Assembly (NCBI GenBank): GCA_002633025.1
Contig: NMRB01000066.1
Span: 130,582 to 194,581 of the forward strand
Length of the DNA stretch: 64,000 nucleotides
Direction of reading: 5' to 3'
From: Notospermus geniculatus
Taxonomy: Eukaryota > Nemertea > Pilidiophora > Heteronemertea > Lineidae
The notes under the pieces were generated by a model. The model had not been told where the DNA came from and ran no database searches. It saw only the letters and a list, made by a program, of their open reading frames with translations. A program made the position numbers and the translations under genes. Below, piece by piece: positions 12,401-27,400 of this stretch; positions within the stretch are counted from its first letter, which is position 1, and every line of letters begins with the position of its first letter.

Positions 12401-15400
12401 CTGTACCGTGGCCGGAAAGAGTCATTGCATTTTTTCTGGAATTTCTATTTTTTCAACTAACTTTTTTTCTGAATTTTAAATTACCGCCAGGCGGCGGTAA
12501 TTATTACCAAACTGATGACAGGTAATCATGTAAATGTAAAATATCATTGACAGTCTACTTGTACATGTACATTGTACATGTACGTCGTTTTGTTTATTTG
12601 ATTCACTATTGCTCGAGATCTAGTTGCCTGATGAATTGTTGATATTGATAACGTGTCCAATAGTCATATTGAAACTGGTTGGTGGTCATCAGAATCAACT
12701 TTCTGTTTACCTGTTTTATTTGAATATGGCAACTGCACACTGCTTGCCTAAAAGCGCTCTGATTAATAACATGAATGATAGCAGTTGTTTCAAATTGACC
12801 ACATACACATGTGTCTGTCTCTTATTTTTGATATCATTGACATTTTTTCCGGTCTACGGTATCCTTTGTACTGTTCTTCATCTATGGAGAATTTCCTCAT
12901 AAAATGATTGTGGACACGCAGAAAAGGCGCTCTTACTACTGCATACATACATGTAATCTTGTTCGTCATTGCACACCTCACCTTGTAAACTGTGTTGCAT
13001 ACATGTAACTAGGTTTGTGAATTTTTCCGTACCTACATGTAGCTTGTCAACTCATTGTTGCAAAACTAGCTCTTCCATTTTTGCCTATCAAGGCTTGTCA
13101 ACTGTGTTGTAAGCTAGGCTTGTCCACTCTGCATACATGTACCTAGGTTTGCCAGCTGTGTTGCATAACTAGGCTTGTCCATTATTTTATACCCAGGCTT
13201 TGTCAACTGTGTTGCATAACTAGGCTTGTCCATTATATTGCATACCCAGGCTTGTCAACTTTGTTGCATAACTAGGCTTGTACCTTATATTGAATACCCA
13301 GGCTTGTCAACTGTGTTGCATAACTAGGCTTGTACATTATATTGAATACCCAGACTTGTCAACTGTGTTAGGCCTACTTAACTACATGTAGGCTTGTACA
13401 TTATATTGAATACCCAGGCTTGTCAACTGTGTTACATAACTAGGCTTGTACTATTGTACACTCAGGCTTGTCAACTGTGTTGCAAATCTAGGCTTTACCA
13501 CTTTTGCATCTGCATGTTGGGTCGTTCAAAGATGTACTGTAGTTCAAATATGTATGCTAACCGTGGGAAGCCAAGTTATTGAATACAACGGCTATATCTA
13601 ACTGCATGTAGGTCAGTTCTCTCATGCAAACATTTTACCTATATCAACAATGGCTTTCTTTTGCAGGGAACCATAGATGTTTCGTGTCCAAATGGTAAGG
13701 ATAATTTACCTTTCACTAAACATTCTAGTGTAATGACAACAATCATATTTTTGGCCGATTTGCCGTTTGGTACAAAGCGACAGTTCATTAGGTTTACTCA
13801 AAGCCCTTCAGAAACTCATGCGAAATTCAAAATTACAAACTACAAAATTCGCGAAATTTCAAACCTCATTTGACCAATCAGCCATGAAGCAGACCAATCA
13901 GACCACTTTCGGCTGAATAACCCATGCGATGGCAAAATTCGAAATTCAAAATTTGAAATTTAAAGACCTGGATGTGACTACCTACATGTACATGTATACC
14001 ACACAACACATGCCAAGGTTGTCCCCTCGCACAAGGCCAACGTGTATGGTAGACGAAGTGAATCATAAATGGGAAGTATGGTATATTCGAATTTATGTCC
14101 AGACACTAATTCGTTGGATCCAACAAATCACAGCACATGAATGTCCAAAATTCCCATTCATGATTCACTCCGCCAGAACGGAAGGCCTCAAAAGTGATTT
14201 TTCACTTGTGAATAATAATAGATCATAAGATCATATTGCACACTGGCCGCATTAAAAAGCGGCCTTTTGCCAATCTCGCCATACCAGCCGCATCAGTAAG
14301 ATTTTTTTCTGAAAATTTAAAAATATGTAGTACGATTCGTTCGGGGGTATGTAACAGGTTTATTGATTGGTCAGCTCAGATTCTAGCGCACACGTTATTT
14401 TAAATTTCACATTTCGAATTTCCCATGCGCTTTACTTGACTTTCGTATCATCGGGTAAGTTAGTGACACCAAGGTCCATATTCTAGAAGTCTCCTTAACT
14501 CTAAGGTCCACTTTAGGCTTTTGTATTCTGCCCTGCAAACAATAGCTAAAGATAAACCTTATATAGAGTTAAAGGTTACCTGAGAAGCTTTTATCGACTT
14601 CTGGTTTTCTGCGTAATACTATAGAGCATTAGTCAGCCAACATGAAACTGCAAACCGCATGAAAATCGGATCACCCATTACAAAGTTATGGCAATTTAAA
14701 TAGGACTACTACACACCCCTGACAACAATGTCAGGCAGCGGAGAACAGCACATTTGATGTCATTGGATTTTGTAAACATGCAAAAAACATTAAAATAACT
14801 CATTTAACTTGGGCAGTTAGGTGTAGTTTTGATGTATTTTTCTTGTTCAGTCAGTCGTACTGCAGTTATTTCCGTCAATATGGATTCTGAGAGCAATTTT
14901 AGAATTTCTGGACAGCACAATTTACCTCACGAACCCGCCGCCTGGACAGCCATGGATACCAAGTTGTTTGGTTGTCATGTAGAAACAACATCTTAAATTT
15001 GGTATAACACTGTAATTATTGGTCCAATCTTCATGCAACTTTCACTGAAGTGATTTTTACTCGAACATCTTTCGAGAGAGACTCAGTGCTGGGAAGCTTC
15101 TCAGGTAACCTTTAAGGAAGCTTCTAAAATACGGCCCCAAGTATAGTTCATGGTGAGACTTTGGGCCGTATTCTAGAAGCTCCCTTAACTCTAAGGCTTA
15201 CCTTTTATTTAGCTATTGTTTACAGGGCACCTTAGAGTTAAGCAGGCTCCTAGAATACTGGGGCCTGATTCACAAAGCCCTCTTAGCGTAAGTATGCTCT
15301 TAGCACTCCCGCATCTATTGTCAGCAAGTCGACGAACAATAGATACGGCAGTACTAAGATCATACGTACGCTAAGAGGGTTTCGTGAATCAGGCCCCTGG

Positions 15401-18400
15401 CCTTTATGAAGATCCTTAACGTATCGGATATCATCTTTCACAGGTTGGAAAACGAGTGATCTCAACTGCCTCAGACTCTATACAACGAAACTCACATGGG
15501 AAGGGGCTCTTCAACAATGTACAAAGTAAGATTCTCTGATCTAGCAATTAGTGAAAAAGTCAAACATTAAAGCCAATATGTAGGCTTATTTTCAATACTA
15601 AATAATATAAATGCAGTATTGTGGCAATAGGCAGTTTTAAAAAATTCAATACGCGGCCGATTTGGCCCGTATTTTAGAATGTGAGACAAAATGTGAGCCA
15701 CTCTGGCGAAGTCGCATGCCGCTCAGAAGGTGAGCCTCAACGAACTAAGATGGCACCATGCAGGAAAGTATGGAAAAAATAGATTGTTTCTGGTTTCATA
15801 ATAGACAGACTGAATCGAAACTGACCAACATTTGGTCTCAACCTGCAAAGCTAAGAGCGACATGCGACTGGTTTTGCCAGAAAGTGTCAAAAAATGGTAA
15901 AATTCACTGTCTCCCTCACATTTCCACATTCTTTGACCTGAGCCAATAGTGACTATAAGTTACCGAATCTTATCATTAATGGGGCGAATGGCAAGTCGTT
16001 TTCTGAGCCAATAGGCCAATTCCCATAATATTGCCAATTTCATCAAAATCATAAAGACATCAAACCCCCTAAAGGAACCACTTGAGCACACTCTGTTTCT
16101 TGTCCGATGAGTTCCAATTTTTCACACCAGATGGCTCTTATCACCCTAATTTCCATGTTAAAATAATATTTCTAATCAAATTTGGGTTGGTGGCCGTCGC
16201 ATACAACAATCCACTAGCCCTGAGCTCAAATTTGTGAAGAACGACCAATTCGTAAAGGTCCAGGGCTGGATAGTCTAAACCTGTTGGTCACATCCCTGTA
16301 GGCCTACATACCGGTATGCACAGTACATGTATAGCCTAATGTAATAGATCACCCGCGGGTACTGTCTGCTAAATGTTCCATATCGCAAGAACTACTGAAT
16401 GGAATCGCATGGAATTTTCACACATCATGGAGAAGACCCATAGCTATCGTATAAAACAATTGGAAGAAGTTTCATTGAAACTTTCTGCGGGTATCACATT
16501 TTTCTCAGAATGTCGCAAACCATAAGTGAAACCTTTAGGGGTTTGGTGTCTTTATGACCAAAATCATTTATACTCTCATCTTATACATGTACGCTCACAA
16601 GACAATTTCTATCTCTATTGCAGTGTCGGTGCGAGATTAGTAACTTTAAAGGATATCTATGACATAGAGCAGCTAGGGAACTTCGTTAAGTCAGAATCAA
16701 AAGGCAGCATCAAGTCCTACTGGATAGGTATAAAACCAAAAATATAAATAAAAATGACATTTTCGGTAAAACCAACTCTCACTCACTACCAATATGAGAT
16801 ATTCATCCCCCGGATGCATGGCTGTCTTGTAACACAACTCCGTTGAAATTAAGATGCGTATGCGATTCGTGCAGAACCCATCCTACATGTAACTCATTCG
16901 TTGTTTGCAGGGCTTTCCAAATTAGGAGTTACAGGAGGAAAATCAGGGGATGTAAAGTGGAACAAAGAAAAGGCCACGACGACAGACAAAGGGTACTGGA
17001 ATATATACAACCCTGATTTTCTAAATAATAAAGAGTGCGTCAAAGCAGATGCAGGAGGGAATCTCCAGCAATGGTCTTTCTACAAGCCAGGGACACCGTT
17101 ATGGTCGTTCACCCTCTGCTCAGAAAAGTTGCCATTCGTGTGCAGGTTACACGTTTGCCCAGCAGGTACATATACATGTCCATACCGGCTAGTGTTGACG
17201 CCGTCCATTCTTCAGTAAAAAAGTACATTTCATGAAGTTTCTTAATTCTGTGATCATAAATAAGTAGTACCAAGAATGTAAAAACGAATGGGTTCGCAAG
17301 ACCCATGATTTTGTCCACTACCTGGACCCGTGGGTTTGAAATGGGAATGGGTCGATGGTACCCAGAATATTTGTTCTGCGAGCCTGAAACGAACAGGTCC
17401 TTAGGTTCCAGTAATAACCCATAATGTCTTTTTAATGACCAGTTTCATAGGCCACTTTGGCCCATCTACGATTGCTGCTCGTGGGTGCCAACACCCCACG
17501 GTAGCAATCGTAGATGGGCCAAAGTGACCCATGAAACTGTCATTATGGGTTACTGTAACCTAAGGACCTATTCGTTTCATACCCGAAGAACAAATATCCT
17601 GGGTACCATGGTTGGACCCATTCTCCATTGAACCCATTTCAAACCCATGGGTCCAGGTAGTGGACAAAATCATGGGTCTCCCGAGCCCATTCGTTTTTAC
17701 AGAACTCCGAATATGTGCCAAAACGTGAGTTTACCAATTTGCCTCTTGTGACCCTGTAGCCGAAGGGATCTTAATTTGTGAAGGATTATTGTGTAGAGAA
17801 GATCATTACGAACAAAATGACACCTCCCATAGTTATATGCACTCAGAAATAACCGAGCTACAGAGCAGTTTTGAATGGACCATATTTTCGACAAATTGAT
17901 GTTGTACTTGATCTCAGGGTTGGGCACTCTGACCTACATGTATACAACAAATCCATGGTTTCACCAAAATCAAAACAATTTTGTGCGCCAGTAGTATGTC
18001 TGTAATTTTACATAAGAATATTGATGATATTCTAAATTATACAATTCAGTCAACAACCGTTAAATCTAAACATTGGTTATTTAATTAGAAGGCCTGCAAT
18101 TACCATACGCCCTCTATTATCAGAAAAAGTAACCTAATGCCCGCCCTTTTGCTTGATTACTAAGTTGTACATTCTTGGTACAATGTAGTACATGTAGTTA
18201 AAATAAATTGAATGTTGACTACGTTTTCTGGACCTCGGACACAGTGTTGGTCGCGCCTGCAAGACGACACAATCATCTCGCCATCGATAATTTCCGACCT
18301 GGGGCCTATTTCATAAAGTGACTTTAACCTAATGGTACCTTTAACCAAATGGAAAATGCATTGAAGTCAATGGTACCAGCACGTTAATTAACTGATGTAG

Positions 18401-21400
18401 GAAGATATAATTCTGAAATGATTATGCGCAAGTTTGTGGTTAATAATAATAATAATAATTTATTATATTAAAGTGCTTAATAAAGTAAAACTTTTTCAAA
18501 GCACTGTACAATAAAACATAGTGGTTGACATCGTGACTGTTGATTACCCAGTCCACTAATTTCATCTGAGCAAGAATATTCTTGATATGAGCCTATCGGT
18601 TACATTTCTCCTAACGCTTATGGTATGGAGATCATGTTAGGAACAGAAAATCTATTGTCTTTAATTGACATTTTCCGTGTCGGTTCTGCTGTGGTTTGAC
18701 ACGTTTGACACATGCATCAATTTATTCCAGGCTGGTTCCGCTGTAGTGACGGCAAATGCATCCAACATTCATGGAAATGTGACGGCCACAAAGATTGCTC
18801 TGACGGCGTGGACGAACTACCAGAAACATGCAGTGAGTAACAAGACTAGTACGCTAACTGTAACTGATAATCTTTTCATCATTTTCTAGTGTCACTGTTT
18901 ACAAAGTGGCAGGTTGACAAAATAAAGCACAAAAATAAAACAAAATATTAATCCAGGTCGTTTCCGAAACATGTATTTGAAATTTTCGACACCACACCGA
19001 GGTCTTCTTCAGGCACTTTCTGATACATGTACATTTATTTGCAAATTTTCGACCCCGCAGCGGGGTCGTCTTCAGGCACTTTTCCTACCTGGCTGTATAC
19101 ATGTAGGGTGTGAAAAAAACGCGTACACTTTTTACCCGAATATAACTTGTATACAGTCATGTAATTTCCCATATAGCGGGCCAATATATTTGTTGCCATC
19201 ATACATGTATGTGGTCAATGGCAGTTTATGGCAAAAATTTTGTAAATGTCAAGCCGATTGTCTTTTAGTTGCGACAAATTTAATTGAAAACAACTTGTCG
19301 AAAAATAAAACGTTCACTCGCCTAATTCGCTTAAAAGTCGAAAAAAAACCAATTCATTTTAGAAATCACGCTATTTTGGAATACTGACTAGTTGACCAAC
19401 ACACCTAAATTTACGCCGTATGTTACCAGAGTGTCAAAAGAAAAGGGTACTCGTTTTTTGCCCACCCGATATATATGTAGATCGAAGTCATTATTCTTCA
19501 TCGAAACAGATTCTGACTGCAAGTAATTTCAAATATTTATGCCCATTTCCAGAATCGAAATGCGATTACACTCTGACTGGTAAAACGGGCCAGTTTGCAT
19601 CAACAACTGTCAAAAATCCTTACGTGAACTACATGACTTGCGTATGGAAGATAACGACTCCGGCAGGCACCAAAGCCGCGATTAAGGTGAGCAGTGCAGA
19701 ACTTCGTAAAATCGTTTAGTTTCTCTCACTCAGAGAACTATGAAGTTCCACGAACACTTTGAAATAATTAGTAATGTATGTAATTGTCCTAACTCGAGTT
19801 ATTTTTGTTGGTACCGCAATATCAATTCCAGAGGGGGGGGGGGATCCTTCAATAGAGAGTTTTCGGAAAGCCCCCGAAACGCCAACGCGAACGTCTATCC
19901 TTTTGTTCGGCGCTCTCTTTGTGGCGTTCGCGTTGGCGTTTCGGGGGAATTGCGGTAACTCTCTATTGTAAAAGATAGGCCTGTATCTCTACAAATACAC
20001 GATTGGATTCCCAAAGTTTGGTTGTCTTTACGATACGATAATCAATTTCTCCATTAATGTCACGATATTGCCACTTTTTGTCCACAGGCGGCGCCACTGG
20101 CGGTGATTGCATCATTCTCCAATATCCTAGTTTTGCCTTTCGCCCCAGTGTTGGAAAATGTATGATCACAATACAATGCATACGTAGATACCCTAGAAAC
20201 GACAGTTACTCTACATGGGACGAGGTTGATAAGCGGTATTTCAACATTGTCAATAGGGGTCTCCCTAAACGCCGGTATGTTTAGCGCAGGATAGCGCCCC
20301 TTTAAAACGCCACATAGTGCACAATGAGATCGTCATTAACTTTTGTGCGAAATTCTTGTTTTCATAGTTTACAAAGATTGACACAGAATCTTGGCATGAC
20401 AGTATCACCGTCTACACAGGAAGCGTGGCTTTTTCGAAGAGCAAGGTCCTTGCCCAAATATCAGGACCAAATCGACCATCCATTCTCCAACAACAATTTA
20501 CAAGCGACAACAACGTCATTGTAGTTAAGTTTTACGTTGACAACACGGTGACAAAAGTTGGATTCAGTGCGACATGGACGACAGGTCAGTGCATAAGGTT
20601 GTACATGAACATGTACAGGATACAGTGGAAAGGTTTCATTGGCGGGGTAACATCTGCCAATGTTCCCCATTTTCAGTGTTTCCTTCTTTGTATTGGGAAC
20701 GTAACGAAATAGACAGCATATAGAGATCATGATATTCAATTGGGTTTTACAATGGGCACATTCTTCACACAGAAATGCTACAGGTGGCCCAATTCATGGT
20801 ACACAGCACTCCGACGAAGTAACCCTCCTTGCTAATTTTCTGATAATATGCGATACAGGATAGGCCCCCTAAAAGGAATTTAATTCATGTGTTCAAAATC
20901 AGTTGAGCTGGCCTCCAGAAGGGTTGTTTTTAAAGAACGATTGTATGCATTGTGTTTTGTATCTCGCGACGGCCGACGTGACCTTTGACCTTCAGGCAAC
21001 ATCTATATACATGTTCGACAAGACTGTTCAGATCTATCTATTTGAATGATCTAAGTTACCAATTAGGCATGGAGAGGGTTGCTACACATAAAAGAATGAG
21101 TTAAAGCATGTTACCTTATCTGATGAAGGGTTAGTCACGCTGTAACAGCACGTTGAACTTCTCAAGTGATGAAGGTGGCGGCCATTTTTGTTTCGACATA
21201 GTATCAGTCCAGCCTCGGTGTTACCACTGGCTATGTATAGGTTAGACAGGAGACCAGTCTTATCAAGGTGGGGAGGGATACAGAGTCACCTAATGCATAC
21301 AATCGTGTTAGCTTTAAAACCAATCTGCAAAGATTTTTCATTCGAATCGTATTTTTGGTCTTTCTCATGTAGGCCTATACGATACCTTCGCTAAATTCAG

Positions 21401-24400
21401 TTATATCCTATTTCTAGGATATGAATGTCAAACGATGTTGTTAAAGGATCACGGACAGGGTGGTAAACCCTTTGAGGAAGTGACGGCAGCGAATACTGAT
21501 GCATGTGCCACACAATGCAAAGGAAAAACAAATTGTGTAATCGCAGTCTTTGTCAATTCTAAATGCAAGATGTTTGATCATAAGAAGAAAATTGTACCCA
21601 TTTCTGGAAGCGAACTGATCATGAATTCATGTCCAGGCACCCAGAAAACTCAAGCAGGTAAATTCTGGAAGTAGTATGGCGACCACTTGCAAATTGTGAG
21701 GTTAAAAAATCAAACGATAAACGTAAACTTTACGACAGCGTTATTTTTCATATTACACATACACCTAAAACATGTTTTATATTGCAATTTCGGTACAAAA
21801 TTAACGTTGCCGTTTAACGTTTATGGTTTGATTTCTTAACCTCCCTATTATATGTATGTAGACGAACGAAAGCCCATTCAGATTATGTTTTGAAGGGAAC
21901 TTGAAACGCGTTGATGTTCAAAATGTATAAAAACGATGAAAAAATGTTGTTTGCATTTACATTCAGGATAAGCTAAACTGACGTACGCACCGTGAAGGTC
22001 CCATCTACATCGAGGTTCCCCCAGGTTAGAGAACCCAGCGCCTGTATACGCCTCGTTTTGTAATAGAAATGCCCTATTTCGTTGTGTTCACTGCCTGAAT
22101 AAATCATTTTCAGTTTTGAACGATCCACCATCTTACCCTGAAACGCTGACAGCCGTCGACGAATGGAAAACTGTTTCGTCTCCTCTCTACCCGTTCTATA
22201 CGCCAGGACTTCAAAATCTCAGGTGGACAATTGAAGCGAAAGATACAAAAGCATATTTATCCATTACGGTACGACCCTTTTGAGTGAAAAGACCGACTGA
22301 ATCATTACAACACCTAAAAGATGTCACGCTGAATGATATTTCATTATTGCTTTTATCTGAAAGCCTCATGTATTGAATTCAGAAAGTGCTAACGTCCTCC
22401 GACGTTAGTGTAGTGTAAAATGTACTATGCTCTATCTGAACGCATTAGAGCTCTGCCTGCAGTTTTTTCAGTGTGCTGAAAACTAGGGCTTGATTCTTTG
22501 AAGTACATGTACGTGTACGTATCAGGCAAGTATTTTGGGGACATTCATAGGCTATGAGACCTATACATGTACCTGCACTCTCCTAACGCTTTGAAAATAT
22601 CGTACTAAAATTCAATACTTTTACATGTACTTATCGTAAAATTCAAAATTTCAACTCACCTCTGCGTGGGATCTCTTCTACATAGCGCCTGAGGAAGACC
22701 CCGATTGGGGTCGAAAATTTGCGAAATATTCGGAGACGACTTTCGGATTTATTGTAAAATTCAATACAGTGAGGCTTTAAACTGTTGGAGATAACGGAGC
22801 GTGCTTTTGAAGAATGTACCATTTCAAAATATGCGCCGCAGTTCGTTTTCATCTGCTACATGTACAGTTAGTAGCTACTTTTGTCGTCTTTCCAATTTTC
22901 AGATCGAAGATCTTAATCTGCAGTCTCCTGGATACTTCGAGATTATTGATGGAAAAGAAAAACAATCGCCGACGATTGTTCAATTCCCAATACCGACATC
23001 TGCGGCCACAGCAACCGTATTCACAACAGGGCGGTTTGCTACCATTGTTTTCAGAACGACATTACAAAATGAAAAACGCGGGTTCTTGCTGTCATACAAA
23101 CAGAGTAGGTAGCAATTAAACGAAATTACTTCATATTGATTGATATATGTCATCGTTTTTGTTTAAATTGAACAATCATATCTGCTGTGCTAGCCACTTT
23201 TTCTGAACCAGATGACCAATTGAAAATTATCATTGCCATGAAATTTGTAAAATATATTGGAAATTCTCAAACTTCGCGTTATTTTCCAGATACGATGGTC
23301 TGTCCCTCTGGAAAGCACTTTCAGTGGTTCACAAAAAATGACATGACATTAAAAACAGCATTGTCGAAGGAAACCGTCGACGCAAGTACACTGGATGTAT
23401 GTCGCACCAAGTGTAAAGATGAAACCAAATTTTTCTGCAAATCGGTGGAATTTCAAAGCGGAAAAACAACAGGGAATTGTGCCCTGTCAAAAGTCAATCG
23501 TGTTTCGACGAAAGTAATGCCTGGTGTGGAGGAGGAGAAGAAAGCGGGCTTCGTCTATTCGGAGTGGGTCTGTACTGAAAGTAAGTTTGCACTGATCAGA
23601 TCTGTAGTGTGCATAAACATTTCCAACAAAGATGGCGGTCTCACAGTTCTCACACCATATGACGCCAGAAGCTATACCATTCAATAGCCGCTGGCACGCC
23701 ATGGGCACAAAAGTTTAGGTAAAAAATTATTGGCTGGTATTCATAAAAGTTAGCAAATGCTTTTACTTAAGATTCGCACAGCAGTGTCCAATGTACATAC
23801 TACAGAATTTAAGGTAAAAGCATTTGCTAGTGTTCATAAATCTCAGCCAAAGTCTGAGAGGATGCTAGCGTTATATCATGCTTGGGCAATGAATGGCCAC
23901 GACGTCATATAGGATAGGCCACCATCTTCGTTGGAAAGGTCGATAGTAATTTTGTCCTCCTAGGCAAGTTTTTGAAAAAATGTTTTTCCCGAAAAATGTT
24001 CCGTCCGATTTTTTTTTCGGCAGGAAGCACGTTAATTTCGTATGTGAAAAAAATCTGGTGAAGACGATTTTTTGGCAATTCGATTATACATGACGACGCG
24101 ACACAATCAGAACTTTTTATCCCGAAAATGCTGAAAAATTTCCTATCTAGCCTCAGAAACTCAGTCATATTCTTACTTTCCAGAGTGTCCGATCATTCCT
24201 AGTGACGCAAATGCTCAATTCGTTCCGACCGTCATCCCCGTACTTTACCAAAGCAAAGTGAAGATCTCTTGTAAAGATGGATATTATTTTGCCGTCGAGA
24301 ACTACACCAACAAGAAAGATATCACTGTCGAATGCCTTTTCGGTGGGAAATGGAGCATTGGAAATATACCAAAATGCACTGGTATGTTAAAGGAACACGC

Positions 24401-27400
24401 TATTGCAACTTTTTCTCAACAGCTGGCGCCACCATCGCCGTGCGCGTCAATCTCCAACCCCAGTGACTACATGTAACTATACGTTGTCGGCGAATGAATC
24501 CGATGTACTATGCCGATGTATGAAGTACATTTTGAAAAGGGCTTTTTGTAGTTTGAATTGCTACCGCTATAGGTGGCTCTCTCTACGTCGGCACTCAAAA
24601 TGCCGGTAAGAGATCGCATACTGTGCACCTTTAAAAGTGGGTTGGCAGTGACCGTGAACCACAAAAACTAGTCGTAACTCGCACTGAAAATGAGCCTAAA
24701 CGTACTGAGCTGACAAACGAGATAAGGAAAGAAATAGAATGACTCAGACTTCACAATATCAATACAATTCTGGAATTGACAAATAATTTGGTCCCAACTT
24801 GCCAACCTCAGCACGACTTACGACACTTTTTTGGGTGCAGGATTACTGCACGGTACTCTGTCTAAAGCTAGGAATCCACCATTGATTTTCAAGCTGATTT
24901 TGCTTTGCGACTTGCTTTGCAACTGGGTTTCGTTGCAACTGGACACTCGATCGCCGTAGTGGACTTGCTGGACGTGATTTCCGCCAATGGCGAAGATGTG
25001 GTCAATTTCAGTCGGCGACCGGTATCAGTTCCTTGCGATCGTATTCAGTCGCAGGTAGCAGGTTGCAAAGCAAGTCGCAAGCAGAAAATCAGCAGTGGAT
25101 TCCTCTTAACCTGTGGTTTACCTTCTTTGTGGCGAACAATGTAGCCTCATCGTGTGACATAAAAACAGCAATTTTGTGTATTATTCACTTAATGGCCAGG
25201 AAAGGTGATTCGGTGCTTAATGTACATTGTATTACAGCTGTCTACTGCGGCCCTCCTCCGACGGTCCAGAACGCCTACGTCTCAAAATCAACTGGCACTG
25301 TTCTCTATAGTGCTACGGCTGAATATTCCTGTTTTGAGGGTTTCACTCTTCAAGGAACTAAGACATTGGCTTGTGAAAAGACTGCGAAATGGACAACGCC
25401 ACCAACATGCAACGGTAAGAAACACTGGACAGACACGACGCAGTGATGAAAAATTCAAATTCAAATTCAAATTGAAAATTTACAGATATGTGACCAAAAT
25501 TAATTGCTATCTTCGACGACCCAACTTTTGCTGTGCAACTCCATTTTGCATGAAGTTTTTGAAGGAAAGTTTGACCATCTGGATAGCTCATCCAACCTCA
25601 TCCAACTTCATCAAACTATGTTGGATCAAGTTCGATTCTTTGAGCACAAGTTGGATGGATGCAGTTGGATGGGTAACGATTTCTCGACCAATCGGATTGC
25701 AGTTCAGGATCATGTGATAGATCATGTGAAGGGAGATCTTTAATAGTCAAAATGGCTGACCGCAGTGGTGTTGCCAATCTTGACACTATAGGGTCTTGGG
25801 AACGAGGTTCAACCAACACCCTCTAGTATCGTTCGAAGGTTACCATCTTGAAAAGTAGTGCAGCGGAAGGTTAAATGGAAAAATATCTACCAATTGTGAT
25901 CAGGCTTCTAATGGTAACTCCATTAGGAGGAGTGATGCGGTCAAACATGGCGGCGACTGGTCGATGACAGTGTCTATTTGTGAAACGTAGTGGAGAAAAT
26001 AGGCACTGTTGTTGAGTTTGTGGTGTTGCATGGACCAATGCTTCTTATCATCAAACTTCATGCAACTTTTGTTGGATGGAGTGGTACAACAAAAGTTTGA
26101 TCGTCTAGCCAGGCCTTAAGACTTAGGAGGCTTAATTCTTTTCATCCCGTCATCCGCTGCATCCGCACTGTCTTGTACGCCTTCTATTTACAGCTGTGGC
26201 TTGCCCTGCCCTGGCTGCGGTTTCACAGGCAACTTCCGAGGTAAAAATGGGCACGGGAACTTCAGTTGGATCGACTGTAACTTATAAGTGTGCAGCTGGT
26301 TACCAAATCGAGGGAAAACCACGATTAGTATGCTTATCAACAGGCAAATGGGACAACGCCAATCCTACATGTAAAAGTAAGTTGTCTATCATACTTTTAC
26401 ATGAATATTTTGGAAGTGCGTCACTGGCGGTTTATATATTGCATAATCATTGTCAAAGCTAGAAATACATGTATGTATGAAATGAATCGGTACAATTCGT
26501 AATAAAGTAGAATTCTTTCTTACAATTTTGCCCTGCTCAGATATCGTGCTACTCTCCAAGCAGATCCTGTAAAATAATGTGTATTAACAACTGGAAGTAG
26601 TCAAGCGAGACATGTGCAGGAGGTTTGGGGCAAAACGATGCATGTCCGTCGTGTCGTTATTCGCCTCAGCACTGTCAACCAGTTTCAGTGTATATAATAC
26701 GGAGGTTTAGAAATCAAATGATAAACGTAAACGTTTATGACAACGTTATTTTGTACCGAAAATGCAGTACATGTATAAATCTGGTTATGCACAGTATGAA
26801 AAATAATGTTGTCGTAAAAGTGTACGTTGATCGCTTGATTTCTAAACCTCCTAATATCTAGTACGTTACAGATTTTCAGTTTGCTGTTTGTGTACCTTTC
26901 AGAGCTCCAGTGCGCCCTGCCAACTGTGAGCAATGGCTCTCCATCGAAGCCAACTGGTCCGTATAATTTTGGGGATAAAGTAACCATAACGTGCAACAAC
27001 GGGTATAAGCTTGACTCTGGAAATGGAGAAATATCCTGCGGTGCTGACCAGACATTTGGGTCTGTGCCGAAATGCATCGGTAAATATTGCCAAATGTTGT
27101 ACTTAAATGCTGTAATTAACTTTCTGCATGACCATGATCAAGCCGCTTAGGAATTTTCGTCACTCTATGTATGTGGTAGGGTAATGGAAATAGGTCAGCT
27201 TTAAGTTAAATTTTTTTTATGAATATCGGCCCGGAAGTATGGGAATCCTTATTGAAAATGTTACAATCAGAGAACCCGTGTCCATGGAAATTCACGTAGA
27301 AAGCAACGCCATTCAAAGGAAGGAACCCACGGGTGAATTCATGATTTCAAGAGATACCAAGTTCTTGATCATGAAACTTTCATTGTGCGTCACTTGAAAA

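Noticed and set aside
12771-12851. Alternative signal-peptide exon ([20 protein letters not shown]...)
   Set aside because: The phase-0 donor would be gtctac, weaker than gtacgt at 9421, and the stronger nearby donor gives the wrong phase for exon 2. It remains a possible alternative start.
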